Made by a program: the position numbers and the translations under genes. Shown here one piece after another: positions 33,373 to 43,902 of a stretch of 64,000 nt of DNA. Source of the stretch: Gentiana macrophylla (Eukaryota; Streptophyta; Magnoliopsida; Gentianales; Gentianaceae); assembly GCA_026214975.1 (NCBI GenBank), contig CM047807.1:64397824-64461823 (forward strand), written 5' to 3'. The notes beneath the pieces were generated by a model. It worked only from the letters and a program-made list of their open reading frames with translations, searched no databases and was not told the DNA's origin. Numbering within the stretch: the stretch's first letter is position 1; each line of letters opens with the position of its first letter.

Positions 33373-33953
33373 TTTTTCAGTTTTGTGACTTGATCTCTAA
33401 ACTGATAAATAGATAAACTGGTAGAACTAATCTGGATGCCAACTGAGTATGATGGTTATTTGAGCAAGGGTGTTCAGTTCTGTGAAAGTCAGCAGTGAAG
33501 TGAATATGAATTTCTTCTGATGTCAGTTCTAAGTTTTCTGTGTACTGAGGTTGTTGGATACAACTGAGTTCTACATATGAGCAGTTGGTTACAAGTCTGA
33601 TAAAATCAGCTGGAGCTGAGTTTCATCTGGTGGATAACAGCTGAAGTTGGGGTTCATATCTGGGGTATTTATGACAATTCCGACAAAGATATTATAGCGG
33701 AAAGGGTTTGGGAATTGTTCCTATATATACCAATGTTGTAATCAATACAATGTGTGTGAAAAATCCTTGTAACTTTGTGCATAGTAAAATATCTCCTTTC
33801 CTGTTCGTGGAATAGTCGGCACAACGCCAGAAACCACGTTAAATCACCGTGTTCTCTTTGTTTCAGTTTTTATCAATTTCCGCCTTACTTTTCTGTTAGA
33901 TTTCATGTCTTTTATCTTTCTTCAAGTGTAAGTTTCTCGTCTGTGTTTTAACA
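33373..33953 (+). repeat. Probable 3' LTR of the copia relic
   Basis: About 580 bp between the purine tract and a terminus TTTTAACA. It has a TATATATA box (33722-33729). The TG start is not clear (TTTTTCAG follows the tract), and there is no second copy to compare, so the limits are approximate. Confidence 0.45.
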
Positions 33954-33962
33954 CTCACTCAT

Positions 33963-36114
33963 TGGTGGGTCATCTAATCACCACCTACAACCTCTATAGT
34001 TACTATAGCGGAAGCTTGGGTCGAACCCACAGGGAACGGTAGATTTATTTCTCCTAAAATTTGTAAAACAAAATATGTGTGGGTTTTTACCTATTTCCTA
34101 AAATGAAATGAAAAATAAACGAAGAAAAGTTCCAGCTAATTAATTATTTCCCCCTCAATTTCCACGATTTATCATCGATTCAAGGATAACTTGTTAAATT
34201 ATTAATAAATTGGTTATAGTCACCGACAACCGCCAATTGACCAATCTTTCCTAAATACGATAATCAAGACATGGTCGTTAATTATTCTCTAACCGGAAGA
34301 CACCCTAGACACGGCGGTAGGAGTTTGGAATCCCAGAAGGATTAAGACTTGAGAGACCCAATTCAAGGTATTAATCAAACCAGACTAATTTTAACCTAGA
34401 TTATCTATTTCCGCAACAGGAAATCCTACGGGCTACGAACCGGTAGGTAATATGTTGTTTACCACTAAAAATCCAATCTTTTATGGCAACCGCCTAAGAT
34501 GGATTTTGGTACTAGATCAAAATAACCGCTTAATCATCGTGCAACAATTAAACGAATAATTCTAATCATATACTGTGAAATCAGAAAATAGACAAATATT
34601 AACAACCAAATTAGGAGAAAAACATTTAGATCTCACAACCGTATGAAATCAAGGGTTCAATAATCATTCAACTGGAAGAGAAAAGCTACTTATTCATAAT
34701 AATTTACAACAAAATAAATCAAACAAAACAAAAGAATTTTACCATAGGGAAAGAAGATTGCATATGTCATTAGATATCATCTCTCTTTGAAAACAAGAAA
34801 CTGCTCTCTCTCTTGTTTCTCTCTCTTGTTGCTCTCATTTGAAAACATCACCTGCGTAGTTCCGCCGCTCCTCCGGCATCTTGCCAGGGGAGGCTCGTAG
34901 TATATAGTATTTTCTCTTTCGTTTTTTCTCTCCGTTTTATTCTTCCTCTCCGTCATCCACGCCTGGAGACTGTTCGCCTCTCCCCTGCCGCCGGGTTGTT
35001 GTGTGGTAGACAGTCAGCTTCAGCTCTGTATGGATGAATTTTCGGCCTTTCTTCTCTACTTCCGGTCAGATCTAGGATTGGTTTGTGTTTCCCTGGCATC
35101 AGTTGTGGTTCTTTGCCAGTCATGGCTTTCACTCCGGCGAGCACCTTTGGTCCTTATGCTTTCGGGCTTTTGAGTTCTTCTTCGGACTGGCTTGTTGGCC
35201 CAGGGTTCTGGTGGTTGGTTGCAGGCGTTGGTGGTGTTGCGGTCTCTGGCGGCGGTTTCTTTTTTTGTCCTATTTTTTTGTATTAGTCTGTATTATGTGT
35301 TTGTCGTCGGGTAATAGAGTACTTTTAGAGAATCCATGTGTTCTGGACGCCCCTATCCTTTGGATAATTTTTTCTCTTTTTGCCCAGCACCCTCTTTCCA
35401 ATCTACTACTTGGCTTTGTGTTGTTGTTGTTTGTTAGTCTGAGTTTTTGTGCTTTTAGTTCACTTTTTCTGGTTGTGATCCGGCGTTGTCCGGTGTTGTT
35501 TCTTGTACTTTACCGACGTTAGTCCAGCATTCAATAAAATCTTTCGTTTTCCAGGGAAAAAAAAAAAGCAAAGAAGACTTCCGGCCTACTGTAGTTGCGC
35601 AGCTTTCTTTTTTATGGTTTCCCGTATGCACCTCCTCTTCTTCTTTACTTTCTAAAACCTAAATAATATGTCTAATATGTTCTGCTCACGTATGAAAAAC
35701 CAGGGAAAAATAAAGGAAAGTCATTGGGCCAGGCCCAAACACTCTCTTTTAATAATAGTCTAACTTAATAATAATAATAATGTTTCTCATAATAATAATA
35801 ATGGTCCTTCTAATAATAAAAGCTGAATGTGACTAAAGATTGAAAATGCACGATTGGCTTTAATAGCTCTGTCTTCTCTTCATAAGTCTAGATCCCGACA
35901 TAGGCGAAAACTGGAATTCTCGGATCTTGAAATGCCTCTTTTCTCCAATCTTTCACAAGGCTTCCAAAACTGCTCTATAAGCCCTGAAATCTGCCGTCAC
36001 CACTCACGAGCTCTTAAAACCTGAAAATTATCCGAAACATACCCAGAACAAAGCATCTCCCGACAAAAAGATGTAAAATAAGCACATAAAACACTATAAA
36101 ATATGGTCTTATCA
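33963..36114 (-). repeat. 3' LTR of the non-autonomous gypsy element
   Basis: On the minus strand it starts TGATAAGACCATATT at 36114 and ends ATGACCCACCA at 33963. It is collinear with 44749-46073 except for the 809-bp insertion at 34761-35569 and a longer AAT repeat at 35768-35818. Confidence 0.9.
34761..35569 (+). mobile_element. Poly-A retroposon inserted in the LTR (truncated or non-autonomous LINE derivative)
   Basis: This 809-bp segment is absent from the partner LTR. It is flanked by a direct repeat AAAGAAGATT / AAAGAAGACT (34750-34759 and 35570-35579). It ends with a polyadenylation-like CAATAAAATC, then an A run (35557-35567), so the plus strand is the transcript sense. The ORFs in it (35083-35286 and 35085-35522) are overlapping and of biased composition (Phe, Trp, Cys), with no domain found. 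It is most likely a 5'-truncated LINE tail or a SINE-like derivative. Confidence 0.75.
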
Positions 36115-36127
36115 CTCCCCCACACTT
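36115..36127 (-). other. Polypurine tract of the non-autonomous gypsy element
   Basis: The minus strand reads AAGTGTGGGGGAG next to the LTR start TGATAAG. The preceding bases contain TTGAGGACAAGCAATAATC, typical of Athila/Tat-group 3' ends. Confidence 0.8.
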
Positions 36128-37666
36128 AGATTATTGCTTGTCCTCAAGCAATGCACTCTCATCCCCAAAAATAAGAAAATAAAAATGCATGAACCTAAAT
36201 CCTAAATGAATGACCTAAAACGGTATGGATTCAAAACACCAAATGAATTCCAACTATGACGCCCGTCCAACCCTTTCATCAACCTTGCATTCCATAATGC
36301 AAATCAAATGGTAATCAAGCAAGGCACATCACACACAAGTCTTCACACAACTAACTATAACTCACTCGATCATAAACCTCAAAGTGGCAAAATAAGAAAG
36401 CCCCAACTTCTCCTCACGGTTAAAACTCTCAATATAATTCATAGGGACAATTCACACTCTCTCAAAAATCCACACACAACCAAGCATTACCATAAGTTTA
36501 CATATCAATCAAATCGCCACCACTATAAATTCAAATTCAATGCACAAATCATTAGGTCTTTATCAAGGTTGTAACGTGCCTAGGGACTGAAAATACGGTA
36601 GGGAAAAGGGAATATATAGGGCTAAAATGTCAGGAAGAATGCATGAATAACCACACCAATCATCTCCTAGTCGCCAAGAATAAATCCCATTGAAACACAA
36701 CGTGGCTCCAACTTCTATCACAATATCCTTAGAATAGAAGTGCAAACAACGACAAGTTTGCAAAAAATGCACGAGAACAAGCTACTTCTTCAACATATAA
36801 AACACTTCTTCAATGTACGCTCCCTTTTTTTGTTTTTTTGTTTTTTTTGTTTTTGTTTTTTTTTCACCACCTTTTTTTAAACATCTTTAAATAGATCTTC
36901 ATAACATAATCTCGAGCCATATTTATCTAGATATTCACTTCTAGGTACTTCTCCAAGATTTCATGCAGCAATTCATACAATGTCATGAGAATAGGGCCAA
37001 CAAAAGAGGGGATATCGTAAGAAAAGGTCTTAGGTATAATTTCTGGAGTTTTATCAAAAAAAAGGGGTCATGCTAGAAGTGGCTCACTAGGGGGTGTAAT
37101 ATATGGGTAGGCCAACAAAAGTGGTTCTAGAAGGGGTTAATCCTAGGTGCCTCAATCTCTTAAGTGCCTGAACCTGAAAAAGTGTGGTCTCGAACTGTAT
37201 GTCAAATGCAAATTCTAGAATGACATTGAAAGTGTGGATACCACTCAAAGGAAAATATGAGCGAGTGCGCTATTTGGCTCCCGATTACCTTAGGATCTGA
37301 CTTCACAGAAAATGAAATTTGCCTTTCTTGAACAAGTCCCCCAAGCTTGTGCCTCCAGACATGGAGTTCAAAAACTGCCTCATATTTCTTCTCAAAATTC
37401 AGCTCTTCACCTACAAAACAGACAAAAGCCTCCACCAAACACGCAAATCTCTCTCTCTTTTTCACTTATTCATTAAAAAAGCAAAATAAAATAAAATATA
37501 TAAATTTATTTTAATTAGGTTGCCTCCCAACAAGCGCCTTTCTTTAAAGTCTTTGGCTAGACTAACTTACCTCGACTACCCATTGTCAAATGGAATAGTT
37601 TTCCTTTCATGATTCTTCCTTGCATACTCAGCGAGTGAGCCATCCATCTCATCTTCAGGAAGAATC
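36128..37666 (-). other. 3' non-coding interior of the non-autonomous gypsy element
   Basis: It holds the last codons of the gag-like ORF (TIPFDNG then TAG at 37578-37576), a GGCGCTTGTTGGGAGGCA block (37521-37538, minus) shortly after the stop, and about 1.4 kb without credible ORFs, including a T-rich TTTTTTTG array at 36825-36864. The ORFs at 36308 and 37202 have no recognisable features. Confidence 0.6.
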
Positions 37667-38545
37667 TGTTGGACAATCTTATTCAAAAACAGAAGAAAAA
37701 TTACAAAGAAACGAATAACAACAAATTCGAATTACAATTGCAAAGAAAACGAAAAAGGATATATGATCCGAGCCCTGTGTTGCACACAGTTTCCTTAAGA
37801 CTAATTCGTCCCCTCACCTTAGTGTGCCGTGAGATTCAGCGGGACGTTAATCTCCCAGGATAGAACGGATAGCAATGACAAGAAGCACAACGCCTTCAAT
37901 TGCTTATGAACCTTGTAGTTTGAACTCTCAGTTTTCATGTAGAAAAGAAGGAAGAAAAAGAAGATTGCTGGTGTGTCTCTGGGTATTAAGAACTGATCAA
38001 GAAGTCTGTTTATATAGGCTTTATCATGCAGAGAAGAGCTGGGAACTGATGGAATACGAAGTGGAACGACCTCAAAGATCATTATTTCTAAATGAATGTC
38101 ATCACAACCGAGATTGGAACAGGCACACCAAGATTCGGATGCCATAAGTGTTTGTCGGTTGGAAGGTCTCGAACTTATCGATTCGGTCGAAAAATAAAGG
38201 ATCTGGTTGCAAAACCGAACCTTCACTGGGAGCCTTTGAATCGAGTTGTATTCGTGTCCGCAGGATGCACGCTCGCACACAAGTTCACGCTGAAATCCGG
38301 ATGGATTTGCACCCCCCCTGCGCCCGCGCGTAGAGAACGGTATATAAAGTTGGTAAATTCTTACCACTACACTAATACAACATCATATATATGTTGGCTT
38401 TTTTCCTTCCTTCCTTCCAATGTGGGAGAAATTTGTTTCTCCAATTTTCCCTTTATTACTAACACTTTTCATTCACCACTTAGGCCCAATAGGCTCAATA
38501 TGACATATCATTTAACATATCCATTTTAACCATCATTTTCCAACA
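37667..38545 (-). repeat. 3' LTR of the gag-deleted copia element
   Basis: 879 bp, matching 43015-43897 with scattered changes. The TATATAAA box (minus) is at 38009-38016. Overlapping small ORFs are shared by both LTRs and look like shadows. Confidence 0.93.
38009..38016 (-). promoter_or_regulatory. TATA box in copia 3' LTR
   Basis: The minus strand reads TATATAAA. The same motif is at 43357-43364 in the 5' LTR. Confidence 0.6.
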
Positions 38546-38556
38546 ATCCCCCACAT
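38546..38556 (-). other. Polypurine tract of the gag-deleted copia element
   Basis: The minus strand reads TGTGGGGGAT directly before TGTTGGAAAATG. Confidence 0.85.
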
Positions 38557-39113
38557 GAATGGAATAGTGTTTAAACCCTAGCAAAGGCTCTAAGAATGAA
38601 ATTGAGAGTTCTGCGGTAGATCAATGCATAGGATAGGTAGGTGTGACCCTTTGAACCTTCCCTTGATTAAATATGTTTACTTTACTGGCTGACTAGTAGA
38701 CGCGATGTCCTTGAACTATTATGTTGTTGATGTAAATGATGACATATCAACCACACTGCATCTACCTATCAACATAGGTTCTTGCGGTTATGTCCATTTT
38801 GGCCGTGGACATCTGCCTGGTTCAGCAAGAGTTTCTAAGAATTGCGCCCTCACAATTCCCTTTGAAGCGGCCCCTCTTCTCTCTTACATAGGTGATTCTG
38901 TAATTCAGAATTTTCTCAAAATATTCTTCTTACACAAATCATTAAAAGCTCTTATGTGAGCTTATCCTCGTTCAATCTCACTGTTTCTTCATCTTAGGAA
39001 TGAGCTTGAGGGTTACCCCCCACAGTGACTTTACTTCGGCAATTAGGTTTTCCCATTGAACCAAGATCTTGGGATCTCCAATCTACAAGGTTGGGTTTTC
39101 CTTCGCAAAAGTT
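38557..39113 (-). other. 3' non-coding region of the gag-deleted copia element
   Basis: About 560 bp between the RNase H stop and the polypurine tract. No ORF or motif was recognised beyond the plus-strand shadow at 38705-38959. Confidence 0.6.
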
Positions 39114-39500
39114 TTATTCCATGGGCTTTAGTCCCATTCCTCTTGATGATTTAGCAACTACCTCTCTATTTAACCCTTTGGTTAGCGGATCCGCAAGATT
39201 ATCCTCTGACTTAACATAGTCTAAGGTAATCGTACCAGTTGAGAGTAGTTGTCTAATGGAATTATGTCTTCGGCGTATGTGCCTAGACTTACCATTATAC
39301 ATTATATTCTTTGCTCTTCCAATCGCTGATTGGCTGTCACAGTGAATACATATTCCTGGCACTGGCTTCGGCCATTGAGGAATATTCTCTAGGAATTTAT
39401 GCAACCATTCTGCCTCTTCCCCACATTTATCCAATGCCACAAACTCAGATTCCATTGTGGATATGCTTATCACGGTTTGTTTGGAAGATTTCCATGACAC
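39114..39500 (-). pseudogene. pol: RNase H (gag-deleted copia)
   Basis: Minus-strand frame with [57 protein letters not shown] and LADPLTKGL, ending KPME. These are the copia RNase H blocks. The upstream part (DA.(F/W) first Asp) lies across a gap at 39501-39581. Confidence 0.88.
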
Positions 39501-39581
39501 GGCTCCACCGCCTAACGTGAATACAAAGCCACTTGTGGATTTTGAATCCTTTGAATCTGAAATCCAATTTTCATCAGTATA

Positions 39582-40500
39582 TCATTCTATAACAATTGGT
39601 TCTCTTGTATAGTGAAGGCCATACTTACGAGTATATCTTAAGTATCTCAATAACCTCACTATAGCTTTCCAATGTTCATGACTCGGATTACTAGTATATC
39701 TACTTAGCTTGCCAACAGCGTAAGCGATATCCGGTCTAGTACAACTCATTAAGTACATTAGACTTCCAATGATCCTTGCGTACTCTAATTGAGATACACC
39801 CTCACCTTTATTTTTGAACGAAGGTTGACTTTGATCTATTGGAGTTCTAGCTTCATTTGAGTCATCTTTATTGAATTTTTCCAAGATTTTATCAATATAA
39901 TTACATTGACTCAAAATGAGACCATTAGAATTTCTTGTAATTCTAATTCCCAATATCATCTCTGCTAAACCCATATCTTTCATTTCAAATCTGGCGTTTA
40001 ACATATCTTTGGTAGATTTGATCATCTTATCATTACTACAAACTATCGAAGATGTCATCCACATAAAGACATAAGATGACATAGCCATCTTTTGTTTCTT
40101 TCATGTAAATACATTTATCACATTCATTGGTTTTGAACCCTTTTTCAAGCATAACATGATCAAACTTTTGATGCCATTGTTTTGGTGCTTGTTTTAAGCC
40201 ATATAATGACTTAACCAATTTACACACTTTCTTATCTTGTCTGGACTAGAAAAACCTCAAAGTTGTTCCATGTAGATTTCTTCTTCTAAATCTCCATTTA
40301 AGAAAGCGGTTTTCACATCCATTTGATGTACTTCTAAATTACGCAAAGCGGCTATAGCAAGTACCATCCTAATGGAAGTTATTCTCAATCCTTTGGAGAA
40401 TATGTGTCAAAATAATCAAGACCTTCTTTTGACTATAACCTTTATTACTAGTCCGGCCTTATATTTATCAATAGATCCATCAGGTTTCATTTTACTCTTA
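39582..40500 (-). pseudogene. pol: reverse transcriptase (gag-deleted copia)
   Basis: The C-terminal part at 39582-40088 has [39 protein letters not shown] and [20 protein letters not shown]. The part at 40036-40227 has VKSLYGLKQAPKQWHQKFD and the active site LCLYVDDIF. The two overlap in different frames, so a frameshift lies just after YVDD. The N-terminal RT from 40228 to 40500 is stop-ridden but shows MDVKTAF-like codons near 40310. Confidence 0.88.
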
Positions 40501-40524
40501 AAGATCCATTTTTATCCTAGTGGC

Positions 40525-41191
40525 TTACATTGGAGGTAGATCAACTAACTCCCAAGTATGATTCTGCAATATAGAGTCTATTTCACTATTTATTGCTTCT
40601 TTCCACATTGGACCTTCAGAAGAAGTTGTCGCTTCTTTATAGCTTTGAGGATCTTTCTCTATCATATAAGTGATAAAATCTTCACCAAAAGATTTTTCAG
40701 TCCTCGACCTTTTGCTTCTTCTTGGCTCAACCTCAGTTGACTCTTCTTCATTTACTTCTTCAGAAGGTTGATCCTGAACTTGAACACGCTTTAATGAACT
40801 AGGTTCATTTGTTTTAGCCGGAAATACATTCTCAAAGAATGATGCATTTCTCGATTCCGTTATCATATTTTTATGTATTTCAGGATTATCTTACTTATAC
40901 ACAAGAAATCGATAAGCACTACTGTTGTGTGCATATCCAATGAATATACAATCAACAGTTTTTGATCCTATCTTTACTACTTTGGGTGTAGGTACGAGCA
41001 CATTTGCAAGGCACCCCCCACACTTTCAAGTATTTGTAAGAAGGTGGTTTACCTTTCCACAGTTCATAAGGAGTTTTCTCTTGTTTATTTCGGGGTATCT
41101 TATTTAAAAGATAATTGCTAGAAAGGATAGCTTCCCCACAAGTTTTGTGATACTCTGAACTCAACAACATTGAATTCATCATTTCTTTCAA
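40525..41191 (-). pseudogene. pol: integrase C-terminal region and linker (gag-deleted copia)
   Basis: 40952-41191 has SSEYHKTCGEAILSSNYLLN and TPYELWKGKPPSYKYLKVWG, the integrase core end. 40525-40866 is a linker with a Glu/Ser-rich part (QPSEEVNEEESTEVEPRRSK) leading into the RT start WKEAINSEIDSILQNHTWEL. A stop and frame change between 40867 and 40951 break the frame. Confidence 0.85.
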
Positions 41192-41284
41192 TGTTCGATT
41201 TTTCCTTTCAAAGAACTCCGTTCGATTGTGGTGACCATGGCGCGGTTATTTCATGAATAATCCCATGTTCGGCACAAAAATCAC

Positions 41285-42385
41285 TTAGTGGTGCCAAATA
41301 TTCACTACCTCTATCGCTTCGGAGTATTTTGATCTTTTTCCATGTTCATTCTCAACTTCTTTACTTAATAGAATAAATTTATCTATCGCTTCATATTTTC
41401 CTTTTAACAAGTATAAATAGCAATATTTAGTGCAGTCATCGATAAAGGTAATAAAATAATTATTTCCGCCTCTCGAATGCACAATTTTAAGATCACAAAC
41501 GTTGCTATGTATTAGTTCGAGTGGTTGCGTATTTCTTTCAACATTTTGAAAGGACGCTCTTGTTAATTTCGCTTCAACACAAGTTTCACACATATGTTCT
41601 TTATCAATTTCGAATTTGGGGATATATTTTAGACTTATTAATCTACGCAGGGAATCGTAATTAACATGTCCTAGTCTACCATGCAATAAGGAAGGTGACT
41701 CAACCAAGTAAGCAGAACCAGCAATATTATTATTGATATTGTTTGGCCTAACAGCCATTACATTCAGCTTGACCATGACATTACATGCATACCCCTTACC
41801 GACATACATACCACTCTTAGTTAAAGTAAACATGTCGGACTCTAAAACAAGACGGAAGCCATTCTTATTCAATAGCACTCCAGAAACCAGATTCTTACGC
41901 ATATCCGGGACATATAGCACATTATTCAGAGTTAGATGCTTGCCAGAAGTCATCTTCAGAATAACTTCTCCTTTTCCAGCTATAGCAGAAGTAGCCGAGT
42001 TTCCCAAGAACAGAGTCTGATTACCTTGAACTGACTCGAACGTAGTAAACGCTTCCCTGTCAGAGCATATGTGCCTTTTGGCTCCTATGTCTACCCACCA
42101 TTCTCTAGGATTTGAATCCATCATGTTCACTTCTGACACAATGGCACAAAGATCACTATCTTCCATGCCTTGAATAATATTTCTTTCAACAATATTATTC
42201 TTTGGTAGCTTTTCAATGAAACATGAAATTATAAAAGCCTTACTAAGCTGTATATTTTTAGCTTGAACGTCCTGAAGAATCATCCCTAATTCCTCGATCT
42301 GTTCGATGAGTGGTCTTGAATCCACCATATTGTATTCCAACAACCGTCGAGCTACACATTTCTTTGATTCCGTATTGGTAGCCAT
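41285..42385 (-). pseudogene. gag remnant, protease, GAG-pre-integrase and integrase start (gag-deleted copia)
   Basis: A 366-residue minus-strand open frame starts at ATG 42385 (MATNTESKKC). About residues 15-55 match the last helices of copia gag (IEQIEELGMILQDVQAKNIQ, FIEKLPKNN). The gag N-terminal domain and the zinc knuckle are absent. The protease follows at about residue 96 as WWVDIGAKRHICSD, where the active site normally reads D-S-G, so Ser is replaced by Ile. Then come GAG-pre-integrase (LLHGRLGHVNYDSLRRL, CETCVEAKLTRASF) and the integrase entry YFITFIDDCTKYCYLYLL. It ends in a frame change after KRSKYSEAIEV. Confidence 0.9.
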
Positions 42386-43014
42386 TTCTAAAATTTAACA
42401 CAAAAGATTAAATTTCTTTTCAACAATTTATAGAACAATCTTTAATTGAAGTATACTCAATTCAACAAAAGATTCGTTTAGAACTCGTTTTATTGAACCA
42501 CTGTCGTTTTAAACACAAAACATCTTGGTTTTAATGAAACAGCTCGTTTAATCAAACAGCTCGCATTAACTGAAACAGCTCGTTTTTAATAATCAGCTCA
42601 TTTTTCAATAAAACAGCTCGTTTAATGATAAAACAGCTCGTTTTTAAGCAGTTCGTTTAAAACAGCTCGTTTAAAATACAGCTTGATTAAAATCAGCTCG
42701 TTTTAAACAGTCAGCTCGTTTTAAAATAAAAAAATCTCGTTAAAACAGCTCTTTATAGTCAAATCAGCTCGTTTTAAAACCCAGCTTGATTCAACCAAAC
42801 AGCTCATTTTTACACAGCACGATTCGCTTTCTTCAATTACAGAAAACTGAATCTTTTCAAACTCGTTTCAAACACAGAATGTAGGAATTTAGTTTGATGA
42901 ATCTCGAAACTGTTCAGAAGAAGAACTTGTTCGATCCGACACAGTTATACAAACTGTTCGTTCTTAATTTCCTCTCGTTAATGAACAAGAAATATCAAGA
43001 ATTAGTCTTAAGAT
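42386..43014 (-). other. Leader of the gag-deleted copia element
   Basis: 629 bp between the 5' LTR and the first ATG. No TGGTATCAGAG primer site follows the LTR. The minus-strand bases after the LTR are ATCTTAAGACTAATTC. The leader contains a degenerate tandem array (42540-42828). Confidence 0.7.
42540..42828 (-). repeat. Degenerate tandem array of AAACGAGCTG units in the leader
   Basis: About 16-18 copies of CAGCTCGTTT (plus strand) with spacers of A/T, roughly every 15-20 bp. Variants include CAGCTCATTT, CAGTTCGTTT and CAGCTTGATT. The array lies in the 5' untranslated leader, between the primer region and gag. Confidence 0.85.
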
Positions 43015-43897
43015 TGTTGGACAATCTTATTCTAAAACGAAAGAAAAATTACAAAGAAACGAATAACAACAAATTCAAATTACAATTGCAAACAAAACGA
43101 AAAAGGATATATGATCTGAGCCCTGTGTTGCACATAGTTTCCTTAAGACTAATTCGTCCCCTCACCTTCGTGTGCCGTGAGATTCAGTGGGACGTTAATC
43201 TCCCAGGATAGAACGGATAGCAATGACAAGAAGCACAACGCCTTCAATTGCTTAAGAACCTTGTAGTTTGAACTCTCAGTTTTCATGTAGAAAAGAAGTA
43301 AGAAGAAGCAGATTGTTGGTGTGTCTCCGGGTATTAAGAACTGATCAAGAAGTCTGTTTATATAGGCTTTATCATGAAGAGAAGAGCTGGGAACTGATGG
43401 AATACGAAGTGGAACAGCCTGAGCATCATTATTTCGAAATGAATGTCATCACAGCTCAGGATTGGAACAGGCACACCAGTATTCAGATGCCATAAGTGTT
43501 TGTCAGTTGGAAGGTCTCTAAACTTATCAGTATTCAGATCGAAAAATAAAGGATCAGGTTGGAAAACCGAACCTTCACTGGGAGCCTTTGAATCGAGTTG
43601 TATTCGTGTCCGCAGGATGCGTGCTCGCACACAAGTTCAAGCTGAAATCCGGATGGATTTGCACCCCCCCTGCGCCCGCGCGTAGAGAACGGTGTATAAA
43701 GTTGGTAAATTCTTACCACTACACTAATACAACATCATATATATGTTGGCTCTTTTCCTTCCTTCCTTCCAATGTGGGAGAAATTGGTTTCTCCAATTTT
43801 CCCTTTATTACTAACACTTTCCATTCACCACTTAGGCCCAATAGGCTCAATATGACAGATCATTTAACATATCCATTTTAACCATCATTTTCCAACA
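43015..43897 (-). repeat. 5' LTR of the gag-deleted copia element
   Basis: 883 bp, TGTTGGAAAATG at 43897 to GATTGTCCAACA at 43015 (minus). TATATAAA lies at 43357-43364. Near-identical to 37667-38545. Confidence 0.93.
43357..43364 (-). promoter_or_regulatory. TATA box of the copia 5' LTR
   Basis: The minus strand reads TATATAAA, about 535 bp from the LTR start. This is the presumed promoter of the gag-deleted copia element. Confidence 0.6.
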
Positions 43898-43902
43898 GAA
43901 TC

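Larger units (their letters stand above)
30740..33953 (+). mobile_element. 5'-truncated Ty1/copia relic (Tork-like)
   Basis: A plus-strand copia pol starts abruptly inside integrase, next to the Athila-like LTR, and runs through RT and RNase H into a purine tract and probable 3' LTR. Gag, protease and the 5' LTR are missing. Several TAG stops and frameshifts are present. RNase H and RT motifs are closest to Tork/Tnt1-type plant elements by eye. Confidence 0.8.
37667..43897 (-). mobile_element. Ty1/copia element with deleted gag, complete with both LTRs
   Basis: 6231 bp inserted in the gypsy element, with a perfect 5-bp target duplication GAATC (37662-37666 and 43898-43902). LTRs are 879 and 883 bp, begin TGTTGGAAAATG and end GATTGTCCAACA. 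The two LTRs are very similar, suggesting a fairly recent insertion, yet pol has several breaks and most of gag with its zinc knuckle is missing. The element was probably already defective when it moved. Confidence 0.93.

Noticed and set aside
35083..35522. Overlapping Trp/Cys/Phe-rich ORFs of 67 and 145 residues
   Set aside because: They are inside a poly-A retroposon, overlap in two frames and have biased composition without any domain.
43268..43881. Set of overlapping ORFs on both strands, repeated at 37819-38529
   Set aside because: Both sets lie in the two LTR copies of one copia element and have no recognisable domain.
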